This document shows, piece after piece, positions 51,101 to 61,400 of a stretch of 64,000 nt of DNA. This DNA is from Rhynchopus euleeides. Taxonomy: Eukaryota; Euglenozoa; Diplonemea; Diplonemida; Diplonemidae. A program made the translations under genes and the position numbers. The notes below the pieces were generated by a model. It had not been told where the DNA came from. It ran no database searches and saw nothing but the letters and a program-made list of their open reading frames with translations. The stretch spans positions 1 to 64,000 of the forward strand of contig OY723318.1 of assembly GCA_963210315.1 (NCBI GenBank). The letters are read 5' to 3'. How positions within the stretch are numbered: the stretch's first letter is position 1; each line of letters opens with the position of its first letter.

Positions 51101-53779
51101 GTAGTCGATCTTGAGGATCACGGCGTCCTCCTTTTCCCTCGAGCGCTCCGCGTACTGCGCCACTACTGACGCCGCGGCCTCCAGCCCCCTCTGCACAGCT
51201 ACCCCAACTTGGCGACCCCGCATGAGGATGCGCCGCGCGTCCCCCTTATGACGCGTCGAGAGGAGTTTTGCGGCGAGGCGTCGGAGCGTCTCTCCGCAGG
51301 CAATGGGCCGAACGTCCTCGTCACCCTTCACCAGGGCCGAAAGCTTCGCGCCCCCGAGCACAGGCATCACCTCCTGGGGCACGGCACCCTTGACCATCCG
51401 GTTAATGACCTGGGTGAGCATGGCCGTCGGCTTGGCTCCCAGCGCATCCTTGCACTCCAGGGCTTGGCGGACGTGGTCTGGACGCAAACCCATCTGCCCG
51501 CCCGACGACCCGTTGGGGAAGGACTTCACCGCTCGGAAGACGTCAGCCGGCGTGAACGCCTTGCACTTCTCCGCGGGCACGGTCCGCTCCAGGTGGACCG
51601 CTCCACCCTCCGGGTGTTTGCCCTGCAGCTTCTTCAGGGTCTCCGTCGTGCTGGGGGCGACTTTGGCCGGGACGAGGTGCTTGTGGGCTGCTGAGACCCG
51701 GTTCTGCCGCGCCAGTTGACCGACCCGCCGCTCCCATCTCTCCTCATCGGACAAGCGCGGCGGTGCGCTCCCGCGGGACCCCGTGCCCCCCTGGCGCTTG
51801 CTGGCCTCGCGGGCCTCCTCCCAGAGCGTGGCGTACTCGCCCCTCTTCCACCGGTCGAAAACCTTCTGGCGCTCGCGGAGGGTGACCTTGCTCTTCGCTC
51901 CCCCCATCCTCGCCGAGCGGAGGAGGACGAGCGGGGCCATGAGGAGGATGGTCCACGCTGCGACGGAGTTGCGTGCGGCGGTCTCCCGTGCGGCCTCGCT
52001 GAGGGCCGCGGTCCATGCCTTGACGAGCGGTTTTGGCACCTTTTCCCAGACCCGGATGTTGTGCCGGCGGAGTTCCTCGACGGAGGGGAGTTCCCCAGCC
52101 GGGATGTCCGCCCCCACGGCCTGCGCCTCCGGCTCGGGCTCGAGGTCTTTGCGGCAGGCGGTGCAGGACTGGTGGTCTCCAAGCGTAATCACCTTATCGC
52201 ACTTGAGGCACTGGGCGAATTTGAGGGCCCGGAGCGTCCCCCTGCTCAAGACGTCCCCCTTCTCGAGGTGTCGGTTGAGGTGATCCTTCATCGACGTCGG
52301 CAGGATGGGGATGCCCGCCTGCATGAGGGACGTCCTGCAGGAGTCGTGCGGGCAGTACAGCCTGGCAGTGGAGCGCTCGACCAGCTTTGACCCCACGTCG
52401 AGCTCCTCCTGCCCCTCAGCAGTCTGCAGCTCCGCCATCCTCGCGTTGGACCGCGTGAGGAAGGCCGGCTCGGCTCTGTTGACCAGCCCGTGCAGCTCGG
52501 CCCGCGGGATGCTGACACCCTCGAAATGCTGCCCCGTCAGGGCTATCACCCTGGTCTTCTGCAGAAGCTCCTTGTCGGGCACCTTCGCTGGGCGGATGGA
52601 GACGATGGGGTGCTCGCCGCCCTGGACCACGACGATGTGAATGCTCCACACCCTGGCCGCGAGTTGCAGCGCGAGGTGATCCATCCAGCTGCTGGGCCTG
52701 GCGAGGTTGGCTGCATAGGCGAGGTGTTGGGCCTTGTCTCCGCCGAAAAGGTCTGTGAGTGCCTGCAACTTCTTCGCAGCCTCCGAGAGGTCCTGGCGCC
52801 TGAGTGCGATGTCTGCTGCGGGGACCCCAATGGCGAAGAAACCGCAGTCGCCCTGCGCCGCGTTGGGCACGCGGGTCGCCCCGAAATCCCTGAGGAGGTC
52901 ATCAACCGCATCCCTCTCGCCTTGCGCTTCTCCCATAGCGTCATCGTCGTCAGCGCCACCGCGCATCGCGTCGCATGGGATGTGGGCGCCTTCCGTTGGT
53001 CCGCCAGGGGTATCCCGCAGAGCCGGGCTCGGCTCAGTCCAAACAGGGGCGTAGTCGGGCAAAGGCAGGGCCTCCAGCTTCCTCCGCACCCTGGTCCGGG
53101 CCGCCGCGAGGTCCGGGAGGGACGCCCTGGGGTCGTCGGCGACATGTCTCGTCAGCACCCTCTCCAAGGTGTCTCTGGCCAGATCCTCGCGGAAGACGAG
53201 CCAGTCGAACAGGATCTCATCTTGTCTGTCCCAAGCCAGCCGCCCCCCTCCGGTCCAACGCGTGCCTGGGAGGGACGAAGGGGAGTGGAGGGCCCTCGCG
53301 TGGAGGCGGATGCCCCTGACGGCCCGGCGCCTCAGGCACATCGGCCTCGCGGGACGCCGGGCGACCCAGTGCCGAGGGCGGCGTGACATCCCGTGACGGC
53401 GCGGGGCCCGACCACACAGGCGCGCCACTACGGACCAGCAGTCCCTACTCGCTTCGCTCAGACCCCGCCTGCACGCCGACACCGCCGCCCTCGCTAGGCC
53501 CACCCAGCTCTGGGGAGACGCGTATGACCGGAGCCCCCACATGAGCGGCCTCCACATCGCCTGTCGGAGGAGGGACCAGATCACCCCTCGAAGGGAGGGG
53601 GGGGACGTCCCGCGCAGGCCTGCCCGCTGGCGACTGGGGGCGCGACGCTTCATCGCCGCGCGGCGGACTGCCCGAGCCCGCGGCCGTCTCCACTGCCTGG
53701 GGAGGCGCATCCGCACCCACCTGCGCCTCTCGCCGTCGTCCCAGCCCTCTGCCAGGGCGCCAGGGGGTAAACCCCAGCC
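48111..53779 (-). CDS. LINE polyprotein segment L7 (inverted 5' part of a twin-primed copy)
   Basis: Minus-strand LINE ORF open from about family residue 430 to FLLG of OTU-2 (about 2279). It covers the low-complexity part, OTU-1, fingers, RT, RLE, the degenerate OTU region and the first Cys-rich finger. It lacks the N-terminus with its ATG and everything after the OTU-2 catalytic Cys block. Its 3' breakpoint (CCGAGG at 48111) and the 5' breakpoint of L8 (CCTCGG at 53778) overlap by 6 nt in the element, so L7 and L8 are probably one insertion. The frame extends beyond both ends through unrelated sequence. Confidence 0.85.
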
Positions 53780-55682
53780 TCGGCGAGGCCGGCGCGACTG
53801 CAGACGGCCTGCGGCAGTACGTCGTGAAGGCGGTCGGCGACCACGCTGACCTGAGGAGCAGGGCGGAGCCCTCCTACGAGGAGTGGGCGCGGCAGATGCG
53901 CGAGTCCGGCAGCATGAACGTTGCGTCGTGGGCCGACGAGCTGACGCTGCAGGGGGCCGCGCGGGCGACGGGCTCCCCGATCGTCGTGCTCGCTGATGAC
54001 ACTGCACCGCGGATATACCGCCCCCTGAGGAAGCCGTACGGGCCTGTCGCGGGTGTCAAGTTCAAGGCATCGCACTACAGCCCACTCCACATCTCGGAGC
54101 AGGTGCGGTCCTTCGTGCTCCGCCTCGCACCGGCCGTACCCCTCGTCTCCACCGGCTGCCGAGGCGCAGAGGCTGGCCTCCACATGGTCCGAGTAGACGG
54201 GGGGACAGCCGAACTGTCGGTGCTGTGTGTCAGATGTGAGCAGCCGTTTGACACCCGAACGCCCCACTGGGAATGCATAGGCTGCAATCGCCTAGCGTGC
54301 ACGGGCTGTGTGTCGGACGGAGAGACATGTACCCGTCCGCCGGACCGAGGAGGCGACGGGGCTGCGACGGACGGTAACGCACACACGACCTCGGGCGGCT
54401 CTCCCTCTGCTTCTACAGCACCAGCCCCCTCGTCGAACGCGACCGCTCAGCCCTCCACCTCCTCCACCTCCTCCACCGACTCCACCTCCGACGCGCAGCA
54501 GGGCGGCTCCACCAGCGAGAACGCACCAGCCCCCTCAGCGTCGCAGCACACAGGCAAGCGGAAGGCCGACCGTGACGTGTCAGCCTCTCCCCCGGACAGG
54601 AAGCGCAGCGCGACGGCTGCCGACAAAGGCACCCCAGCTGACGACGCCGACGTCCCCAAGACGGTGGCTGAATGGGACGCCCTGTTCACCCCAGAGCCTG
54701 GCTCCCCGGAGGAGGAGTTCAAGTCCGCGAGGCGAGCCCTGCATGCGTGGCGTTGCAAGGTCCGCCTCCAAGACAGAGAGGAGCAGAGGCTGTACAATAA
54801 CCTCAACTCGAGGATGTACACCGCAGCGGGCATGCGTCGCGCGACAGCGGGGACAGCGTCCCAGGGATCACGCCGCGCCGCGCCGCGCGCGACAGGCGCC
54901 GCCACCCAGTGAGGGCCAGAGTGGTCGAACCTGCAAGGAGCAGGTCCCCGCTCGACTACGTAGAGTATAGAGTAGAGTTTTGAGTGGAGGTAGATCCCCC
55001 CCCCTAGACCAGATGCCTTTGTGCAGTAGAGCACACACAGGTGCTGTGAATACCCCCTTCTCCGTCCCCCCCCCCCCCCTCCCCCCCCAACTCCCCCTCG
55101 CGGCAGGCACGGTCGGCCCGGCGAGTCAGTTCAGTGTTGTCCCTCAACGAGACCCCCTGTCCCCGGCCCTGTGAGCACCACAGCACCAGGGAATAGGCAT
55201 CCCAACTCACAGGACCCACCGCCGTCACTGCATGCCCCTCTGCCCCGCGTTTCGTTACCTTCTCTGCCAGGTCACGGGTCCCCCCTCCAGGTGCCCTCCC
55301 GCCTCATCCCTTTTTACCCCCGTCGTTGCCCGTTTTGGCGCCCCCGATAGGCGGACCCAGGGAGCCTCGTCAAAGTGCCATCCCTACAGGAGATCGCCCT
55401 GGTTTTGGCCCCCATGAGCACCATGGCACCAGTAATCCAGGAAATTTGGCTCCCTGGATCCACCGTCACTGCCATTCTTGTCCTTCTGCATTACCTTTCA
55501 CGCTTATTTGCCTTCGGACTGGGTCATGGGATGGAAGAGGGCGGTCGGGGTCTGGGGAAGTGAGGATGTGTGTCAAGACCTTGTCTCGTTGTGCCTGGGA
55601 GGTTTGGTGGTGGATGGGATGAGACACAGGCCATTGTGCCCAGAGAGCGCATGAGAGAGAGGGATTTGAGGCCCCCCGCCGC

Positions 55683-55717
<35 letters not shown>
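53778..55717 (+). mobile_element. LINE 3' segment L8 with poly(A)
   Basis: Plus-strand LINE from within OTU-2 through the stop (54912) and 3' UTR (54913-55683, no gene, hairpin near 54925-54957), ending early at GCCCCCCGCCGCC with 34 A (55684-55717). It joins L7 head-to-head at 53778-53779 with a 2-nt overlap. Confidence 0.85.
53779..54912 (+). CDS. LINE polyprotein C-terminus (L8)
   Basis: In frame from LGEAGATADG to the stop at 54910-54912. It has the rest of OTU-2, with an ASHYSPL segment that fits the catalytic His, then the second Cys-rich finger (CVRC...H...CIGC...CTGC), a Ser/Thr-rich linker and the basic tail (GKRKADR, DRKRS). It does not start with the protein's true N-terminus; an internal GTG at 53824 is only the first possible start in this fragment. 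Confidence 0.85.
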   Translation, partial: LGEAGATADGLRQYVVKAVGDHADLRSRAEPSYEEWARQMRESGSMNVASWADELTLQGAARATGSPIVVLADDTAPRIYRPLRKPYGPVAGVKFKASHYSPLHISEQVRSFVLRLAPAVPLVSTGCRGAEAGLHMVRVDGGTAELSVLCVRCEQPFDTRTPHWECIGCNRLACTGCVSDGETCTRPPDRGGDGAATDGNAHTTSGGSPSASTAPAPSSNATAQPSTSSTSSTDSTSDAQQGGSTSENAPAPSASQHTGKRKADRDVSASPPDRKRSATAADKGTPADDADVPKTVAEWDALFTPEPGSPEEEFKSARRALHAWRCKVRLQDREEQRLYNNLNSRMYTAAGMRRATAGTASQGSRRAAPRATGAATQ

Positions 55718-55719
<2 letters not shown>

Positions 55720-55860
55720 GTGCAGGCCATTGTGCCCAGAGAGCGCATGAGAGAGAGGGATTTGAGGCCCCCCGCCCCCAGGTTCCCTGCCCACCTGGAC
55801 GGACCCAAGTGCCTCACACCGGTTCTCTCCCCACCCGGTGGTCCACCTGACGGGCAAGCC

Positions 55861-55892
<32 letters not shown>
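55718..55892 (+). mobile_element. LINE 3'-end fragment with poly(A)
   Basis: The last ~139 nt of the LINE 3' UTR, ending GACGGGCAAGCCC, followed by 31 A (55862-55892). 55723-55855 matches 47955-48087 except for one base in the last five. It may be a flanking duplication of the L7/L8 insertion or a separate short LINE insertion. Confidence 0.7.
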
Positions 55893-55894
<2 letters not shown>

Positions 55895-56350
55895 ACCTCC
55901 TCCACCTCCTCCACCGACTCCACCTCCGACGCGCAGCAGGGCGGCTCCACCAGCGAGAACGCACCAGCCCCCTCAGCGTCGCAGCACACAGGCAAGCGGA
56001 AGGCCGACCGTGACGTGTCAGCCTCTCCCCCGGACAGGAAGCGCAGCGCGACGGCTGCCGACAAAGGCACCCCAGCTGACGACGCCGACGTCCCCAAGAC
56101 GGTGGCTGAATGGGACGCCCTGTTCACCCCAGAGCCTGGCTCCCCGGAGGAGGAGTTCAAGTCCGCGAGGCGAGCCCTGCATGCGTGGCGTTGCAAGGTC
56201 CGCCTCCAAGACAGAGAGGAGCAGAGGCTGTACAATAACCTCAACTCGAGGATGTACACCGCAGCGGGCATGCGTCGCGCGACAGCGGGGACAGCGTCCC
56301 AGGGATCACGCCGCGCCGCGCCGCGCGCGACAGGCGCCGCCACCCAGTGA
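55893..56350 (+). CDS. LINE polyprotein C-terminal tail (L9)
   Basis: About 150 codons of the family's C-terminal tail only: Ser/Thr-rich segment, GKRKADR, DRKRS, an acidic EEEF segment and a basic end. It has no catalytic domain. The frame reads back into the preceding poly(A), which gives meaningless Lys codons. Confidence 0.8.
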
Positions 56351-56841
56351 GGGCCAGAGTGGTCGAACCTGCAAGGAGCAGGTCCCCGCTCGACTACGTA
56401 GAGTATAGAGTAGAGTTTTGAGTAGAGGTAGATCCCCCCCCCCTAGACCAGATGCCTTTGTGCAGTAGAGCACACACAGGTGCTGTGAATACCCCCTTCT
56501 CCGTCCCCCCCCCCCCCCTCCCCCCCCAACTCCCCCTCGCGGCAGGCACGGTCGGCCCGACGAGTCAGTTCAGTGTTGTCCCTCAACGAGACCCCCTGTC
56601 CCCGGCCCTGTGAGCACCACAGCACCAGGGAATAGGCATCCCAACTCACAGGACCCACCGCCGTCACTGCATGCCCCTCTGCCCCGCGTTTCGTTACCTT
56701 CTCTGCCAGGTCACGGGTCCCCCCTCCAGGTGCCCTCCCGCCTCATCCCTTTTTACCCCCGTCGTTGCCCGTTTTGGCGCCCCCGATAGGCGGACCCAGG
56801 GAGCCTCGTCAAAGTGCCATCCCTACAGGAGATCGCCCTGG

Positions 56842-57942
56842 TTTTTTTTTTTTTGAGTTCTTCCGGACCGAGAATCTTTGCAGCTGTTGTTTGTCTGGGC
56901 TAGTTGGTACAGAATACAAGGTACAAGAGACAAGCAAGACAAGAAACGAAAAGAAGAAAGCGAAAGAAACACACATGAAAAGATCACACACATCAAACGA
57001 CACGCCAAAAATGGCTCAGCCTCTGGACATCCACTTAGCCAGCGAGGACCACACTGGTGACAGATTGCTCGTACATAACTCCAAAAACGGGGGGCTTGGT
57101 TGCTTCAATAGCATATGGTTGATAGCCGCCAACCGCTTTTGTGTTATGTGCAAGGAACCTGAAGTGGAAGTTGCACATTACACATTGCAATGAATGCTGA
57201 AACACAGAGTGTCACAGGAAACGATCGAGTAAAGAAAAACTCAAAGAAAAAGCCCAAAAGGGAAACACAAGCTAGCTGGGACAACGCTAGGGTTCAGAAA
57301 ACTGCTCTTTGTAGTGATGGAGGGGCTTGTTGGTTTGTTTGTAGCCGCAACGCATCGACACAAAGAGAGGTCTCTGTTGTGCACCGAAAAAGTAGAGAAA
57401 GGGCCAATGGTGAAAGCAAAAGGCAGTGCTGTCTATGACTCCACCGCCTGCAACACTAGTCAACCCCTTGTGCGAAGGGGGAGGGGCCAGGCACAGGTCA
57501 GCAGCGACCACCCAGAGGGGCTACCCGTTGAGGGCTTAGAGCCGCAACGTGGGGGCAGGATCAGCTCCAGCAGGATCTTCTCAGGCATCGCGCAGCTCCG
57601 GCACGCCCGATCGCGGCACTAGGGAAAGCATTGGCGAGGCTTTCACGCCCCAAAAGGGGGGCAACCCTGCATCCTGATCTTCCTACAGGCTGGCCTGCAG
57701 ACGTCCATGTGCTCAAGCCACTCATGCAATTAGAGCAACTCAGAGGGAACAGCCCAGGGCCTTATGCTCGCGCACACTGCCCTGACCCATGCACAGGTCC
57801 GATTTCTCCCGAGACTCACTCAAGAGGCCCCCCAAGGTCAATTCCAAGGATCTTAATACCAGAGCTTGCTTTGGTTTCCCCTCCAAGGAGGGTAATCACA
57901 GGGGGCGCCACGTGAAGGCAGCAAGTTGGATTTTATCCCCCC
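56842..57942. mobile_element. Dispersed element U, copy U3, with T-run
   Basis: U sequence 56855/56858-57942 (same 1085-bp core as U2), preceded by 13 T (56842-56854) and GAG. Read on the minus strand this is a 3' end with a short poly(A), which suggests retroposition. It replaces about 45 bp of the L9 3' UTR, so no target duplication is visible here. Its short ORFs are the same as in U2. Confidence 0.7.
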
Positions 57943-58259
57943 CTCCCTGGATCCACCGTCACTGCTATTCTTGTCCTTCTGCATTACCTTTCACGCTTAT
58001 TTGCCTTCGGACTGGGTCATGGGATGGAAGAGGGCGGTCGGGGTCTGGGGAAGTGAGGATGTGTGTCAAGACCTTGTCTCGTTGTGCCTGGGAGGTTTGG
58101 TGGTGGATGGGATGAGACACAGGCCATTGTGCCCAGAGAGCGCATGAGAGAGAGGGATTTGAGGCCCCCCGCCCCCAGGTTCCCTGCCCACCTGGACGGA
58201 CCCAAGTGCCTCACACCGGTTCTCTCCCCACCCGGTGGTCCACCTGACGGGCAAGTGTA

Positions 58260-58301
58260 ACAGTTTCTGTACTTCATTGCTACAGTTTCTGTACTTCATT
58301 G
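58260..58301 (+). other. Two partial SL tags
   Basis: ACAGTTTCTGTACTTCATTG (58260-58279), then the last 22 nt of the SL again (58280-58301). This is the same double arrangement as 18061-18121 and leads into the same MITE. The 5' part of the first tag was lost where L9 ends. Confidence 0.75.
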
Positions 58302-58304
58302 GTA

Positions 58305-58418
58305 CCGTATACGTAAATATTATGGAACGTAAATATTATGGAACGGGCCCATTTTTGGCCGGTCCGTTCCATAATATTTACGTTCCAAAATATTTACAGG
58401 GCCAGTTGGGGACTCGGT

Positions 58419-58420
<2 letters not shown>
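58305..58420. mobile_element. Truncated copy of the TA-flanked MITE
   Basis: Matches 18125-18240: the left palindromic end and the start of the inner element (CAGGGCC...GGGGACTCGG). It is cut at 58420 by the poly(T) of L10. Confidence 0.8.
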
Positions 58421-58465
<45 letters not shown>

Positions 58466-61400
58466 CTCTCATGCGCTCTCTGGGCACAATGGCCTGTGTC
58501 TCATCCCATCCACCACCAAACCTCCCAGGCACAACGAGACAAGGTCTTGACACACATCCTCACTTCCCCAGACCCCGACCGCCCTCTTCCGTCCCATGAC
58601 CCAGTCCGAAGGCAAATAAGCGTGAAAGGTAATGCAGAAGGACAAGAATAGCAGTGACGGTGGATCCAGGGAGCCAAATTTCCTGGATTACTGGTGCCAT
58701 GGTGCTCATGGGGGCCAAAACCAGGGCGATCTCCTGTAGGGATGGCACTTTGACGAGGCTCCCTGGGTCCGCCTATCGGGGGCGCCAAAACGGGCAACGA
58801 CGGGGGTAAAAAGGGATGAGGCGGGAGGGCACCTGGAGGGGGGACCCGTGACCTGGCAGAGAAGGTAACGAAACGCGGGGCAGAGGGGCATGCAGTGACG
58901 GCGGTGGGTCCTGTGAGTTGGGATGCCTATTCCCTGGTGCTGTGGTGCTCACAGGGCCGGGGACAGGGGGTCTCGTTGAGGGACAACACTGAACTGACTC
59001 GTCGGGCCGACCGTGCCTGCCGCGAGGGGGAGTTGGGGGGGGAGGGGGGGGGGGGGGGCGGAGAAGGGGGTATTCACAGCACCTGTGTGTGCTCTACTGC
59101 ACAAAGGCATCTGGTCTAGGGGGGGGGATCTACCTCTACTCAAAACTCTACTCTATACTCTACGTAGTCGAGCGGGGACCTGCTCCTTGCAGGTTCGACC
59201 ACTCTGGCCCTCACTGGGTGGCGGCGCCTGTCGTGCGCGGCGCGGCGCGGCGTGATCCCTGGGACGCTGTCCCCGCTGTCGCGCGACGCATGCCCGCTGC
59301 GGTGTACATCCTCGAGTTGAGGTTATTGTACAGCCTCTGCTCCTCTCTGTCTTGGAGGCGGACCTTGCAACGCCACGCATGCAGGGCTCGCCTCGCGGAC
59401 TTGAACTCCTCCTCCGGGGAGCCAGGCTCTGGGGTGAACAGGGCGTCCCATTCAGCCACCGTCTTGGGGACGTCGGCGTCGTCAGCTGGGGTGCCTTTGT
59501 CGGCAGCCGTCGCGCTGCGCTTCCTGTCCGGGGGAGAGGCTGACACGTCACGGTCGGCCTTCCGCTTGCCTGTGTGCTGCGACGCTGAGGGGGCTGGTGC
59601 GTTCTCGCTGGTGGAGCCGCCCTGCTGCGCGTCGGAGGTGGAGTCGGTGGAGGAGGTGGAGGAGGTGGAGGGCTGAGCGGTCGCGTTCGACGAGGGGGCT
59701 GGTGCTGTAGAAGCAGAGGGAGAGCCGCCCGAGGTCGTGTGTGCGTTACCGTCCGTCGCAGCCCCGTCGCCTCCTCGGTCCGGCGGACGGGTACATGTCT
59801 CTCCGTCCGACACACAGCCCGTGCACGCTAGGCGATTGCAGCCTATGCATTCCCAGTGGGGCGTTCGGGTGTCAAACGGCTGCTCACATCTGACACACAG
59901 CACCGACAGTTCGGCTGTCCCCCCGTCTACTCGGACCATGTGGAGGCCAGCCTCTGCGCCTCGGCAGCCGGTGGAGACGAGGGGTACGGCCGGTGCGAGG
60001 CGGAGCACGAAGGACCGCACCTGCTCCGAGATGTGGAGTGGGCTGTAGTGCGATGCCTTGAACTTGACACCCGCGACAGGCCCGTACGGCTTCCTCAGGG
60101 GGCGGTATATCCGCGGTGCAGTGTCATCAGCGAGCACGACGATCGGGGAGCCCGTCGCCCGCGCGGCCCCCTGCAGCGTCAGCTCGTCGGCCCACGACGC
60201 AACGTTCATGCTGCCGGACTCGCGCATCTGCCGCGCCCACTCCTCGTAGGAGGGCTCCGCCCTGCTCCTCAGGTCAGCGTGGTCGCCGACCGCCTTCACG
60301 ACGTACTGCCGCAGGCCGTCTGCAGTCGCGCCGGCCTCGCCGAGGAGGAGCGTGAGGGCGTCGAAGAAGCAGTTCCCGGGGGTGAACCGGAAGTCCTGCA
60401 CGTCCGGCATCTCCAGCACGCTCTGCTGCTTCGCGGTGGTGACTCCCGGAAGCGCGTGCTCCCTCGCGGTCAGCCACCGGGTCAGGACATCGTCCGCCGG
60501 CTCGGGGGCCGGCCCCGGGGGCGGCGGCGGGGGACCGGCGTCCTCGCTGTCGGTGCTGTCCTCGTCGTCATCCATCACCTCCTCCTGCACCACCGTCGTC
60601 GGCTCCGTGCGCCCGCACTGGCAGGGGTCCGTGACGTGCTCGACACAGTCAGGGCAGCTGGCTCTGAGGCAGTGTACACACCTGCCGTGGGTGTCCTGCG
60701 TGGAGAAGTCCGCTTCGCAGAACTGGCAGAACTCCGTCACGTCCTGCTCCCCCTCCGCCCGCTCAGTTCGCAGCCGCGGGCCCGCGCGTACGGTAGGCCG
60801 GGGCCCAGTCGTGCTCCCGCCCACCAACTCCTGCACGTCCGCCGGCAGGGTGAGCGCCTGGAAGCGGTCGCCTACTCCCCCGAGGGCGACCGCGGTGGCG
60901 ATCGGCTTGCACCCGGGGTCGCACACTGTCGGCGCGCGGTAGTCGCGGAAGACGATGATGTGCCTCCGCAGCACGCACGCCGCCCCGCGAATGAGCACGT
61001 CGTCGGCCCACGTCGCTTCGTCTTCCCTCTCGAAAGCGGACATGCGGCTGGCCCACGCCGCTGGGTCTGCCAGGAGCCCCGACAGTTCGGGGGAGGATCG
61101 TACCCGGGCGACGGCCTGTCTGCGGAGTGGCCCTGCCTCCATCGGGGTCCCTGACGAGGCGAAGCCGTCCGCGAGGGCCACCAGCGCATCCGTGGGCACC
61201 CCCCCCGCGCCACCTCCCCCCAGCTGCTGCACCTGGAACACCGCCGGCAGGAGGTTCCCCAAGCCCCCCATCAGCGAGGTGAAGGACCCCCCTACACCGT
61301 TGTGGGCAGACCGCCATTCACGCACCAGGTCTTCCGGCGTCGGCGGCTCGCGGTCTACGGGTTTCTGGGCGGGACGCAGGGGCTCGTCTGAGGGAGGGGG

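Larger units (their letters stand above)
55893..58255 (+). mobile_element. LINE fragment L9, split by U3
   Basis: A plus-strand, 5'-truncated LINE from the Ser/Thr-rich tail (STSSTSSTDSTSD) to the stop at 56350, then 3' UTR to 56841. It resumes at 57943 and ends GGGCAAG at 58255. About 45 bp of 3' UTR are missing at the U3 site. It directly abuts an SL fragment. Confidence 0.8.
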
